Shown: positions 24,859-33,256, counted from the first letter of the stretch. The stretch: 64,000 bases of DNA from Bacteroides sp. (GCA_014802015.1 JAAVDB010000005.1:1-64000), one strand, 5' to 3'. Numbers and translations: made by a program. The notes: generated from the letters alone by a model not told the origin.

Positions 24859-25766
24859 AGCAGTTTACTTTTAATTTCGCACATGACCGTGTCACGCACC
24901 TGCTCCATCAGCCAGCGCGGGGTCGATGTGGCACCACATATTCCGACAGATGAAGCCGACGTAATCCATCCGGCATCAAAATCACCTGAGCCGGATACAA
25001 GATATGTACGCGGATTCACATCAAGACACTCCCTGAACAGTACCTTACCGTTACTGCTCTTGACTCCGGCCACAAACAGCACGACATCGTGACTCGCAGC
25101 AAAATCACGCAGGTGATTGACCCTATTGGCTACCTGACGACAGATGGTATCATAGTATCTGAACTTGACACCGGGAGCAAGCCTGCGGTCAATCTCTCTG
25201 GTCATTTCGGCAAATCCGCTCAGTGACATCGTGGTCTGAGAATATAGCGCGATGTCTCGGGTAAAGTCTATGCGGTCAAGCTGAGAGAGATTCTCGACCA
25301 CAATAGCCTCGCCATTAGTCTGACCGACAAGTCCGTTGACCTCGGCATGACCTGATTTGCCATATATCACGATCTGAGGACTTGACGAGACATCATCATA
25401 CGTCTGCTTGATACGTCGCTGGAGCTGGAGCACCACCGGGCATGTGGCGTCAACAATCTCTATGTCAAGTTCTCGGGCCAATGTGTAAGTGGACGGAGGC
25501 TCGCCATGAGCCCGTAACAGGACACGCGCTCCGCGCAGCCGCGGCAGGTCGTCGTGTGTAATGGTCGAAAGTCCTTTGCGTTCCAGGCGTTCCACCTCAT
25601 CATTATTATGGACAATATCACCGAGGCAGTACAATGGCGCATCCGTGCGCTCCAGCTCCTCCTCGGCCTTGCGTATCGCGCCCACCACTCCGTGACAGAA
25701 TCCGGAGCTGGCATCAATCTCCACTACAGGGATCATAACCTTATCGGATGACGTGCAGTCATTCAT
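24855..25766 (-). CDS. ispH: 4-hydroxy-3-methylbut-2-enyl diphosphate reductase
   Basis: 303 residues. The three [4Fe-4S] cysteines are Cys24 (SGFCHGV), Cys109 (DATCPVV) and Cys209 (YDTICRQ). RAHGEPPS and SSNGKVLF are substrate-binding segments. It makes IPP and DMAPP in the last step of the MEP isoprenoid pathway. An alternative start at 25736 (MIPVVEID) would drop the first ten residues. It starts 25 nt after cmk. Confidence 0.96.
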   Translation of the reverse strand: MNDCTSSDKVMIPVVEIDASSGFCHGVVGAIRKAEEELERTDAPLYCLGDIVHNNDEVERLERKGLSTITHDDLPRLRGARVLLRAHGEPPSTYTLARELDIEIVDATCPVVLQLQRRIKQTYDDVSSSPQIVIYGKSGHAEVNGLVGQTNGEAIVVENLSQLDRIDFTRDIALYSQTTMSLSGFAEMTREIDRRLAPGVKFRYYDTICRQVANRVNHLRDFAASHDVVLFVAGVKSSNGKVLFRECLDVNPRTYLVSGSGDFDAGWITSASSVGICGATSTPRWLMEQVRDTVMCEIKSKLL

Positions 25767-25791
25767 ATCAGATGACGAATAAACCGTGGTG

Positions 25792-26493
25792 TTATTTTAC
25801 GGCAGCCACACAACTGCGATACAGGTCAAGCAACCATTGATTCTGCTCGTCGATGGTCATAGCCGAATTGTCAAGCCGCACGGCATCATCGGCGCAACGC
25901 AGGGGGCCCTCCGAACGGGTCTCATCGATATGGTCACGGGTACGTACATTATCAAGCACCTCTTCGTACGTGACTGACGCACCCTTATCCGTGAGTTCCT
26001 TGAAACGGCGCTCGGCACGACGTTCGGCCGAAGCGTCACAGAACACTTTCATCTCAGCGTCAGGAAATACGACAGTACCTATATCGCGGCCATCCATGAC
26101 TATACCTTTGCTTTCACCCATGGCCTGCTGCATCCTGACGAGAGCATGGCGCACTTGCGGGATTGCTGCGATCGGCGAAACACAATTGCTGACTTCGAGC
26201 GAACGGATCTCGTTCTCGACAATCTCACCGTCAAGCATCGTGAGCTGACGAGGACCTTCGACCTTGAAGTCGATCTTTATCTCCGGAAGGGCTGCCACAA
26301 TGGCATCGACATCAGGCGAAGAGCCCTGTGACATATATCCGTGCCGCATGGCCCAGAGAGTCACGGCCCGATACATAGCGCCGGAATCAATATAACGATA
26401 ACCTATGGCCGATGCAAGCTGGCGGGCCATTGTACTTTTACCCGACGATGAATAACCGTCGATGGCTATGATGATTTTACGTTCAGAATTCAT
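25792..26493 (-). CDS. cmk: Cytidylate kinase
   Basis: 233 residues. P-loop GYSSSGKST (13-21), CMP-binding RYIDSGAMYRAVTLW, and the DGRDIGTVVFPDA and DASAERRAERR motifs are all present. It phosphorylates CMP and dCMP in nucleotide salvage. The start overlaps the end of porQ by 11 nt. Confidence 0.97.
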   Translation of the reverse strand: MNSERKIIIAIDGYSSSGKSTMARQLASAIGYRYIDSGAMYRAVTLWAMRHGYMSQGSSPDVDAIVAALPEIKIDFKVEGPRQLTMLDGEIVENEIRSLEVSNCVSPIAAIPQVRHALVRMQQAMGESKGIVMDGRDIGTVVFPDAEMKVFCDASAERRAERRFKELTDKGASVTYEEVLDNVRTRDHIDETRSEGPLRCADDAVRLDNSAMTIDEQNQWLLDLYRSCVAAVK

Positions 26494-27520
26494 AAAGACG
26501 TGTGGAAATATTCAGCATAAGTGTGGTGGCTCCCGTGTGAGGCTGCGCAAAAGCTATGCCGAGAGCAAAGTTGCGCACATTCAGTCCCATACATGCCGAG
26601 AATCCAGATAGGAAACTACGTTTGTATGTTGACATATCCGTGCGCGTACGATAATTATAGCCAAGACCAATATGGAAATTGTCAGAGGGACTGAAATCCG
26701 CTCCGAAAATCAGATGCCTGAACAAGTTGCTCATAAACTTGTCCTTGAGTTGCGGAGTGCTGTCTTCGGAGCCGTCTCCCGCATCATAATACGGGAGGTG
26801 CCATCGGGTCAGGTCATGTGCCGTAACCGACAACACCAATGGAATACTGCTCAGGCCCTTGCTCAGACCCAACCGTATATCTACGGGCATCCGCTCGTAT
26901 CGGCGATCAAAACGCTTGATCTGACCGCCGAGATTGGCGATCATGGCCGAAAACGACAGATCCCGGTCAGGATCGTAGTAGTTGACACCAAGATCCGTAC
27001 CGAGAGCCATTGCCGAATAGGCATCATAGGTCGAATAGACATATTTGAGTGTAGCGCCTCCACGCCAACGATCAGTAATGTCATGAGCATACGTACCTGA
27101 CAGAATCATATCCTTAGGGGAGAAATCGCCGGTGAGTACACCGTTGACATCGGCACCCTTGATAGATCCGTAGCCCATATATTGAACGCCTGCGGCCCAT
27201 GCACCGTGATCACCCGCGCTATGGCCGAACTTAATGCCTGCAAAATTACTCTCGCCGACATATCGCATATAGTTGATACCTAACTGCATATCAACCTCTG
27301 AACCGAGCAGACCGGGATTACGGTCAGCCGCATTGATGTCGTCGTCAATATTGGATATGTTCATTCCACCCAGGCCGTAGGCCAGAGTGGAGGACGGTAT
27401 GTCAAGAAAGGAATAGAAAGTGTTGCCTCCGCTCTGCGCGAACGCACCGACACTGCCGAATGTTAAAACACCCAGCAGAAGCGTCAATCCTCGAATGATA
27501 TTTCCGGGACGTGGTATCAT
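26483..27520 (-). CDS. porQ: Type IX secretion system protein PorQ
   Basis: 345 residues with a signal peptide (about 1-29, ending AFAQS). The mature part is a barrel of the PorV/PorQ (FadL-like) type, seen in FYSFLDIPSSTLAYGLGGMNISN, GINYMRYVGESNFAGIKFGH and NFHIGLGYNYRTRTDMSTYKRSFLSGFS. PorQ is an outer-membrane component that works with the type IX system in attaching cargo to the surface. It is 38 nt downstream of tyrA and overlaps cmk, so it sits inside a biosynthetic transcription unit. Two other genes here carry type IX style C-terminal signals (the first gene and the one at 36620). Confidence 0.88.
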   Translation of the reverse strand: MIPRPGNIIRGLTLLLGVLTFGSVGAFAQSGGNTFYSFLDIPSSTLAYGLGGMNISNIDDDINAADRNPGLLGSEVDMQLGINYMRYVGESNFAGIKFGHSAGDHGAWAAGVQYMGYGSIKGADVNGVLTGDFSPKDMILSGTYAHDITDRWRGGATLKYVYSTYDAYSAMALGTDLGVNYYDPDRDLSFSAMIANLGGQIKRFDRRYERMPVDIRLGLSKGLSSIPLVLSVTAHDLTRWHLPYYDAGDGSEDSTPQLKDKFMSNLFRHLIFGADFSPSDNFHIGLGYNYRTRTDMSTYKRSFLSGFSACMGLNVRNFALGIAFAQPHTGATTLMLNISTRLYEF

Positions 27521-27558
27521 ACCATATAAACGCTCCTGAGGGTGCTTTATTATGTGGA

Positions 27559-28332
27559 CTATTTAATATGTTCGCGTGCCTGTGCGAGATATTCTGACAT
27601 GGCTTTCGAATCACGACGCTTGACGATGTCAAGCAACTCGGTGAGTTTGCCGAGAATACCTTCGAGCTGTGACGGTGTGTGCGGATTGAAAAGTATCTCG
27701 CTCACAAGATATTCGTCTTCGCTCATCAGGCCTTCCGCTATCTGCATGTGACGCTTGAATGTCGTGCCCGGTGCCTCCTGATGTTTCATTACCGAAGCAA
27801 ATGCGAGCGTTGCGGCAAACGGGATAGAGAGTGAGTAAGCGATCGTCTCGTCATGCTGCTCGAACGTGTATTCGACTATATTCAGCTTGAGACGTGAATA
27901 CAGGTCACGGAAGAATACTTTGCCGAGATGGTCACCCTCGGATATGATAATCGCATTCTCGTTACTGAGATTGGTCAGTGAGGCGAATGTCGGACCAAAC
28001 ATCGGGTGCGTGCTGACATAGGGATGTCCGCATTCGGCATAAAACTCAGGCAAACCGGTCTTGACCGATGCGATGTCACTGATAATACAATTCTTGGGGA
28101 GATGCGGCAGTACCTGTCTGAAAGCGTCGATAGTGTATTTGACAGTCGATGCGTTTATCACGAGGTCGGGACTGAAAGCATCAATCTCATCAAGTGATGA
28201 AAACCGTTGGGCGTTGAATGTGAACCGCAGACGATGCGGGTCGGGATCATAGACTGCGACCTCATGCTCAAAGGAAAGGAGATCGCAAAAGAACGATCCC
28301 ATCTTTCCTGCTCCGAGAATAAGAATCTTCAT
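27559..28332 (-). CDS. tyrA: Prephenate dehydrogenase (tyrosine branch)
   Basis: 258 residues. It starts with MKILILGAGKMGSF, the Rossmann NAD(P) motif. STHPMFGP holds the catalytic His region, and VEYTFEQHDETIAYSLSIPF is conserved in the family. It oxidatively decarboxylates prephenate to 4-hydroxyphenylpyruvate. The frame is open upstream to 28419, but the domain begins at the ATG at 28332, 10 nt after the DAHP synthase gene. It is the fourth gene of the aromatic operon. Confidence 0.93.
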   Translation of the reverse strand: MKILILGAGKMGSFFCDLLSFEHEVAVYDPDPHRLRFTFNAQRFSSLDEIDAFSPDLVINASTVKYTIDAFRQVLPHLPKNCIISDIASVKTGLPEFYAECGHPYVSTHPMFGPTFASLTNLSNENAIIISEGDHLGKVFFRDLYSRLKLNIVEYTFEQHDETIAYSLSIPFAATLAFASVMKHQEAPGTTFKRHMQIAEGLMSEDEYLVSEILFNPHTPSQLEGILGKLTELLDIVKRRDSKAMSEYLAQAREHIK

Positions 28333-28342
28333 AATTACAAAC

Positions 28343-29410
28343 TTACTTATTAAGTTCGACCTGGATGCGCACAGACTCCTCGTGTATCGCAGACAGAACC
28401 GAGCGCATGAAATCTTCACTCATACCCATAGCCTTACCTGCAAGAATACGGGTGGTCATAATGTCATTATAACGACCGGCCTGAACGACGGGCATATTAT
28501 GTTCTTTCTTATACGCACCTATCTCGCGCGAGATATTCATTCGCTTGCCGAGAATCTCCACAAGTTCGTTGTCAAGCTGGTCGATCTGTCGACGCAGGTG
28601 TATGAGGTTCTCGGTCGGCACGGGGGCATCGCGGAAGACGAGGTTGTCAAGAATCACACCGAGCACCTCGGGAGTGATCTGCTGGTTGCGGTCGCTCCAC
28701 GCGCAGTCAGGATCGCAATGGCTCTCGATGATAAGTCCGTCAAAGCCCATGTCGAGCGCCTGCTGCGAGAGTGACGCGATGAGTTCGCGCTTACCGCCGA
28801 TATGACTCGGGTCACAGATGATGGGAATCTGCGGGAATCGTACTCGCAGATCCAGAGGTATACGCCACTGGGGATTGTTACGATAGATCTGAGGACCGTA
28901 AGTCGAGAATCCGCGGTGGATAACACCGAGACGATGGATGCCGGCATTGTAGAGGCGTTCGAGTGCGCCGATCCACAGCTCCAGGTCAGGATTAACAGGG
29001 TTCTTGACAAGTACAGGTATGTCCTTGCCACTCTCGCGCAACACATCGGCGATCTCCTGCATTGCAAAAGGGTTGGCTGAAGTACGGGCTCCGATCCAAA
29101 GCAGGTCGATACCGTATTCAAGCGCGGCCTCAACATGTCCGCGGTTGGCGACCTCGGTAGCGACCTTCATTCCGGTCTCTTCCTTAACCTTGTTGAGCCA
29201 TGCGAGTCCGGGGACGCCTACCCCTTCAAAACCTCCGGGCTTGGTACGAGGTTTCCAGATGCCTGCGCGAAATACCTTGACACCGGCTCGGGCGAGACCG
29301 CGGGCCGTGGTGAGAACCTGTTCCTCGGTCTCCGCGCTACATGGGCCGGAGATAATCAAGGGACGGCCGAGTTCATTACCGTCTATTGCGAGTGGGAGTA
29401 TATTATCCAT
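28343..29410 (-). CDS. Bifunctional DAHP synthase/chorismate mutase
   Basis: 355 residues. The N-terminal ~255 residues are a type I-beta DAHP synthase (PLIISGPCSAETEEQ, AGIWKPRTKPGGFEGVG, CDPSHIGGKRELI). The C-terminal ~90 are an AroQ-type chorismate mutase (IHLRRQIDQLDNELVEILGKRMNISREIGAYKKEH). One chain thus makes the first shikimate intermediate and the first committed Phe/Tyr step, a fusion typical of Bacteroidetes. It is the third gene of the operon behind the Phe/Tyr leader. Confidence 0.96.
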   Translation of the reverse strand: MDNILPLAIDGNELGRPLIISGPCSAETEEQVLTTARGLARAGVKVFRAGIWKPRTKPGGFEGVGVPGLAWLNKVKEETGMKVATEVANRGHVEAALEYGIDLLWIGARTSANPFAMQEIADVLRESGKDIPVLVKNPVNPDLELWIGALERLYNAGIHRLGVIHRGFSTYGPQIYRNNPQWRIPLDLRVRFPQIPIICDPSHIGGKRELIASLSQQALDMGFDGLIIESHCDPDCAWSDRNQQITPEVLGVILDNLVFRDAPVPTENLIHLRRQIDQLDNELVEILGKRMNISREIGAYKKEHNMPVVQAGRYNDIMTTRILAGKAMGMSEDFMRSVLSAIHEESVRIQVELNK

Positions 29411-29450
29411 ATATGTATTAGTTTTATTTGCTTTAATATATAATGTATTT

Positions 29451-30620
29451 TTATGCTTTCTTGTTTACGTTGCGTATACGTTGGAGGGCCTCGGTGAGTT
29501 TATCCTCAGGTGCACAAAGCGATATGCGTATGTATCTGTCTCCGTTGTGGCCGAATATGAAACCGGGAGTCACGAACACACGTGCTTCGGCCAGAATGCG
29601 GTCGGCAAGCTGCTCGGATGACACAGAGGGATCGTCAATGCGCCCCCATAGGAACAGACCTGACTGTGAAGGATCAAACGTGCATCCGAGTTCAGTCATA
29701 ATCTCTTCGGCTATGGCACGACGCGAGGCGTAGGCCTTATTTAACGCATCATGCCATTCGGGCCCCTCCTCAAGTGCCCGCGCCGCGGCGAGCATGAGTG
29801 GCTTGAACTGACCTGAGTCGATATTGCTCTTGATGCGCAACATCCACGAGAGGAATGTAGGATTGCTCACCGCTACACCCACACGCCAACCGGGCATATT
29901 ATGACTCTTGCTGAGTGAATTGAGTTCTATAGCGATGTCCATCGCTCCGGGCACCGACATAATACTCATTGGCTCGGGATTGAGTATGAATGAGTATGGA
30001 TTGTCATGTACGATTACGATGCCGTGACGACGACCGAAATCAATAGCTTTCTCAAACGTCTCGCGGCGAGCCTTGGCTCCTGTCGGCATGTGGGGATAGT
30101 TCATCCACATGAGCTTTACGCCATTGAGGTCAAGACGCTCCAGCGCTTCAAAATCAGGCTGCCAGCCATTTTCCTCCACGAGATCGTAAGTGATCACCTC
30201 CGCACCGGCCATACGGCTGATCGACGTGTAGGTGGGATAACCGGGATCGGGAATCAGAACCTTGTCACCGGGGTTGACGAACGCGAGCGTGATATGCGTC
30301 ACACCCTCCTTCGATCCGATGAGCGGGAGCACCTCGGTGTCAGGATTAAGGTCTACGCCATACCATTTCTTATACCATCGTGCAAACGCCTGACGCAACT
30401 CGGGAATACCGACGTATGACTGGTAACCGTGATTGGCCGGATCGTGAACAGCCTCGGCCATCGTATCCATTACCGATGCCGGAGGCGGCAGGTCCGGACC
30501 TCCGATGCCGAGTGATATTATATCTACACCCTGAGCACGCAGGGCTGCGATCTCCTTGAGTTTGGTCGAGAAGTAATACTCCTTGATCTGCTGTACTCGC
30601 TGTGAGGGTTGAATATTCAT
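29451..30620 (-). CDS. Class I/II PLP-dependent aminotransferase (aromatic amino acid type by context)
   Basis: 389 residues. PLP lysine in SLSKSHNMPGWRVG, HDNPYSFIL for PLP contact, and GSKEGVTHI and NPGDKVLIPDPGYPTY are typical of the fold type I subgroup with LL-DAP and aromatic aminotransferases. Its place between prephenate dehydratase and DAHP synthase points to transamination of phenylpyruvate and hydroxyphenylpyruvate, the final step to Phe and Tyr. The specificity is inferred from context. Confidence 0.93.
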   Translation of the reverse strand: MNIQPSQRVQQIKEYYFSTKLKEIAALRAQGVDIISLGIGGPDLPPPASVMDTMAEAVHDPANHGYQSYVGIPELRQAFARWYKKWYGVDLNPDTEVLPLIGSKEGVTHITLAFVNPGDKVLIPDPGYPTYTSISRMAGAEVITYDLVEENGWQPDFEALERLDLNGVKLMWMNYPHMPTGAKARRETFEKAIDFGRRHGIVIVHDNPYSFILNPEPMSIMSVPGAMDIAIELNSLSKSHNMPGWRVGVAVSNPTFLSWMLRIKSNIDSGQFKPLMLAAARALEEGPEWHDALNKAYASRRAIAEEIMTELGCTFDPSQSGLFLWGRIDDPSVSSEQLADRILAEARVFVTPGFIFGHNGDRYIRISLCAPEDKLTEALQRIRNVNKKA

Positions 30621-30640
30621 ATAATTGTGTAATTAATATA

Positions 30641-31486
30641 TTAATGTGTTATTTTGGCCTCGGTGTATTCTCCGAGAATACTTAGGTCACGGATGAGCGG
30701 ACGCACCGCATCAATGGCCTGATGAAACCGCAGAAGGCTGTCAAACGTGAGATCGACATAAAATCTATACTCCCACTCGCGGCCGACTATCGGCGTAGAC
30801 TGTATCTTTGAAAGATTAACATCGTAGAACGACAAAATGGTCAGAACTTTTGAAAGAGCACCGTGCGTATGCGGGAGCGTGAACACAATCGAAGCCTTGT
30901 CAATATCCTTCTCCTTGGGTCCTATCTCAGCTGCTACAAGCGGATCGGCTACGATGAGGAAACGGGTGAAGTTGCGCTTGTTCGTCTCTATGCCACGTTC
31001 AAGAACGTGCAGTCCATATAGTTCGGCGGCATATTCTCCGCACACGGCAGCATGCCCGGAGAGTCCGTCGCGTGCTATCTCCTCGGCACTGCCTGCGGTA
31101 TCAAACCTCTCCACAACCTTCATATTAGGATGGCGGCGCAGATACTGTTCGCATTGCATTAGGGCCATCGGATGAGAATTGACCTCGGTGAGCGAATCGA
31201 TCGTCTGACCAGGTAGAGCACATAACACGTGCGATATGCGCAACTTCAGCTCTCCGATGATACGCAGATTGCTCTGACGCAACAGTTCATGGTTCTGCAG
31301 AAGCGGACCGGCGATAGTATTCTCGACGGCGACAATGCCTAATAACGAAGCGTCCGAAGCAAGAGTGTCGAACATAGCGGGAAATGACTCACACGGAATG
31401 GTCTCGACCTCTTCTCCTTCAAAATACAGATGTGCCGCCGCATCATGGAAGCACCCTGCTACGCCTTGTATCGTTATCTTTTTCAT
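30641..31486 (-). CDS. pheA: Prephenate dehydratase with ACT domain
   Basis: 281 residues. The catalytic domain (about 1-185) shows TIQGVAGCFHDAAAHLYF, VVAVENTIAGP (as GIVAVENTIAG) and the TRF motif in KRNFTRFLIV. An ACT domain (about 200-280: SIVFTLPHTHGALSKVLTIL) should bind Phe for feedback inhibition. There is no chorismate mutase part; that activity is on the DAHP synthase chain. First gene of the operon, preceded by a 200-nt leader with a Phe/Tyr attenuator. Confidence 0.96.
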   Translation of the reverse strand: MKKITIQGVAGCFHDAAAHLYFEGEEVETIPCESFPAMFDTLASDASLLGIVAVENTIAGPLLQNHELLRQSNLRIIGELKLRISHVLCALPGQTIDSLTEVNSHPMALMQCEQYLRRHPNMKVVERFDTAGSAEEIARDGLSGHAAVCGEYAAELYGLHVLERGIETNKRNFTRFLIVADPLVAAEIGPKEKDIDKASIVFTLPHTHGALSKVLTILSFYDVNLSKIQSTPIVGREWEYRFYVDLTFDSLLRFHQAIDAVRPLIRDLSILGEYTEAKITH

Positions 31487-31496
31487 TGTTGTTAAT

Positions 31497-31532
31497 AAAA
31501 AAAATGTCCCGCGTCCTGAATGAGGAGCGGGA
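31497..31532 (-). terminator. Attenuator terminator in front of pheA
   Basis: On the minus strand TCCCGCTCCT (31523-31532) pairs with AGGACGCGGGA (31507-31517) with one bulged base and a 5-nt loop. It is followed by eight U residues (31497-31504). The hairpin ends about 10 nt before the pheA ATG. Its first arm can alternatively pair with an upstream segment at 31590-31596. Confidence 0.85.
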
Positions 31533-31596
31533 TTTATGTATCATTGTATATTTGACTTATCTGAATAAAGTTGGATTACACACGCAACGTCCCGCT
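31526..31596 (-). promoter_or_regulatory. Antiterminator pairing of the Phe/Tyr attenuator
   Basis: AGCGGGA (31590-31596, minus strand), 2 nt after the leader peptide stop, is exactly complementary to UCCCGCU (31526-31532), the first arm of the terminator. The two structures exclude each other. A ribosome at the leader stop codon would cover the AGCGGGA segment. Confidence 0.75.
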
Positions 31597-31598
31597 TT

Positions 31599-31658
31599 TT
31601 ATTTTTCTGCAAAATAAAAGTAATAAAAATAGGAGTATGCGTAAAATCGGGTATTCAT
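31599..31658 (-). CDS. pheL: Phe/Tyr-rich leader peptide of the pheA operon
   Basis: A 19-codon ORF reads MNTRFYAYSYFYYFYFAEK: four Phe and six Tyr, with seven aromatic codons in a row (residues 10-16). It lies in the transcript between the promoter at 31692-31722 and the terminator at 31497-31532, as in classical phe leader peptides. It should have no function as a protein; its translation would sense charged tRNA-Phe and tRNA-Tyr. The ATG at 31658 is about 30 nt from the predicted transcription start. The symbol is given by analogy with pheL of enteric bacteria, not by homology. Confidence 0.85.
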   Translation of the reverse strand: MNTRFYAYSYFYYFYFAEK

Positions 31659-31691
31659 TGATTGATGATGTATTTACTTTCAAATACTCTG

Positions 31692-31722
31692 CAAAGATAC
31701 ACAAATTTCTACAATCTACAAA
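31692..31722 (-). promoter_or_regulatory. Promoter of the aromatic amino acid operon
   Basis: On the minus strand a -33 TTTG (31719-31722) and -7 TATCTTTG (31692-31699) are separated by 19 nt, a perfect match to the Bacteroidetes consensus. The transcript should start near 31687, giving a leader of about 200 nt before pheA. Confidence 0.8.
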
Positions 31723-31803
31723 ATTTAATTGTGAATAATTAACTTTTTATAACCCAAAGTTCGTTCATGAAAGAGGCAGACTCGGATTAGAATGTTTCCT
31801 ACA

Positions 31804-31843
31804 TAAAAAAGCAGGCAACTAAACTATACATAGTCACCTGCTT
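31804..31843 (-). terminator. Terminator of the five-gene small-protein cluster
   Basis: AAGCAGG (31809-31815) pairs with CCTGCTT (31837-31843); ACT/AGT pairs extend the stem beyond a 2x2 internal loop. On the minus strand TTTTTTATGT follows. It separates the cluster from the pheA promoter. Confidence 0.7.
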
Positions 31844-31872
31844 GAATATTATATGTGATAAACAGCGTAAAC

Positions 31873-32205
31873 TTATGCTGGCAGATACCACAGCACACCA
31901 GCCCTCATAAATTTGTATTTAAAGTCTGAACGACCTGATGGAGCGGTGCGAATGGGAGCAGAAAATGTTTCGTTCGTTGTGCCGTATACCCATATTACAC
32001 CGTTATCATCATAAGCAAATAAAAATATATCCTGTTCTCCGTTACGAGGATTGTCTGGGTTTGTCAAACACACTGCTCGATGAGTCGGTGCTGAAGGGAT
32101 TGCTGATAGCGAACTTGCAGCTGGCAAATTTGATGCAGCGTGTGAGGCTATACCGATTGCTGTTGTCCCTGATAATAGGGCAATGATTAAAAAAATCTTT
32201 TTCAT
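31873..32205 (-). CDS. Small exported protein of unknown function (110 residues)
   Basis: A signal peptide (about 1-24, ending SHAAS) is followed by an Ala/Ser/Pro-rich stretch (NLPAASSLSAIPSAPTHRA) and a compact C-terminal part with QDIFLFAYDDNGVIWVYGTTNETF and ends in MRAGVLWYLPA. One Cys (about residue 46). No recognisable domain. It is the last gene of an AT-rich minus-strand cluster and is followed by a terminator. Confidence 0.65.
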   Translation of the reverse strand: MKKIFLIIALLSGTTAIGIASHAASNLPAASSLSAIPSAPTHRAVCLTNPDNPRNGEQDIFLFAYDDNGVIWVYGTTNETFSAPIRTAPSGRSDFKYKFMRAGVLWYLPA

Positions 32206-32226
32206 AATTGGTTAATTTAAATTTGA

Positions 32227-32592
32227 TTAAAGACATTTTGTGCCTGAAATAGAAGTGACTGTTACACTTTTGGGTGTCTGCTGATTGACTTTGGCTTCAA
32301 TTGGAATTTTCAACTCAGTCGATCCCGGATTTGCCAATATTTTTCCAGTATACGACCTTGATATATTTCTACTGTACACGACTTCCACTGTTACAGTCAC
32401 ATTTGCCTTGATATTGTCACTGTCATTCGACAAGATCACAACAGCATTACCATCAGATAAATAACAGCTAAAAACTTCAACACTACTGTTGTCTACATCT
32501 ACCTTGCATATTTGGGCATTCACTACCCCCTGTGAGCTGGCAATCGCCGATAGCCCCAGAAGGACTATCAAATTAAATAGAATTTTGTTCAT
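32227..32592 (-). CDS. Small exported beta-rich protein of unknown function (121 residues)
   Basis: A signal peptide (about 1-27, ending VNAQ) is followed by about 95 residues of alternating beta strands (NVTVTVEVVYSRN, TELKIPIEAKVNQQ, KSVTVTSI). Cysteines lie near residues 29, 43 and 120. The pattern suggests an Ig-like or beta-sandwich fold with one possible disulfide. No family recognised. It lies 21 nt before the 110-residue gene. Confidence 0.65.
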   Translation of the reverse strand: MNKILFNLIVLLGLSAIASSQGVVNAQICKVDVDNSSVEVFSCYLSDGNAVVILSNDSDNIKANVTVTVEVVYSRNISRSYTGKILANPGSTELKIPIEAKVNQQTPKSVTVTSISGTKCL

Positions 32593-32648
32593 TTAGATGT
32601 TAATAACTTTAATTAAATAACTGTTTTAAACAAAAGCAAATAGCATAT

Positions 32649-32879
32649 TTAATATGCATTTGCCACCATAGGTTGCTCTGTCGCGATACTGTCAAGTTCA
32701 ATAACCTCGACTTCATTAGTTGCATCGCTCAGAGATTTACCATAATTCCATCCTTCTACGAAGTCATCAACGTGATTATACACATCTTTTGATGAGGAAG
32801 AAGCTAATGCAACTGCCGCAAATAGGACAAGCGCTAAACATTGTCCAAGCACAGAGATTTTGATTCTGAATTTTTCCAT
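32649..32879 (-). CDS. Very small exported or membrane-anchored protein (76 residues)
   Basis: One hydrophobic segment (about 8-28, ISVLGQCLALVLFAAVALAS) is followed by SSSKDVYNHVDDFVEGWNYG and an acidic tail. The aromatic DFVEGWNYG after an N-terminal segment recalls the start of DUF2975-like proteins, but only weakly. Its start overlaps the end of the VanZ-like gene by 46 nt in another frame. Function unknown. Confidence 0.6.
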   Translation of the reverse strand: MEKFRIKISVLGQCLALVLFAAVALASSSSKDVYNHVDDFVEGWNYGKSLSDATNEVEVIELDSIATEQPMVANAY

Positions 32880-33247
32880 TTTAATAAGAATATAATTATT
32901 AGAAATAAATACACTGTCATATCAATAATATCAAATGTCCCCGGTATAATACCGGTAGACTGCCCGACTTCCATTGCTACAGGCATAATGATCGCAATAA
33001 TCTTTAGGAGCCTGTTTCTTATATTTGATGAATATATCAGTAGCGCAGTACACCATAAAGCATCCGGAACCTGATATTTAAGTATATTATACAGCACGTT
33101 GTCGGGAAGCGAGATTAAAGGCAACGGTATTGTATGCTTCGGAACGATAGGTGACGTAAAAACGACCGGCTCTCTAAACAATACATATATTACCGCTCCC
33201 AATGCCAGAACTGCTCCGGCAATATAGCTGTGTCGGGATATATTCAT
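32834..33247 (-). CDS. VanZ-like integral membrane protein
   Basis: 137 residues with about four membrane helices (near 8-24, 60-75, 83-95 and 108-125). The segment EVGQSTGIIPGTFDIIDMTVYLF matches the E-x-x-Q ... D-x-x-D pattern of the VanZ-like family. These small membrane proteins occur in many contexts, one being teicoplanin resistance, but most have no known function. Preceded by a dyad at 33257-33275 and by a small XRE regulator gene. Confidence 0.65.
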   Translation of the reverse strand: MNISRHSYIAGAVLALGAVIYVLFREPVVFTSPIVPKHTIPLPLISLPDNVLYNILKYQVPDALWCTALLIYSSNIRNRLLKIIAIIMPVAMEVGQSTGIIPGTFDIIDMTVYLFLIIIFLLKWKNSESKSLCLDNV

Positions 33248-33256
33248 GGCACGAAA

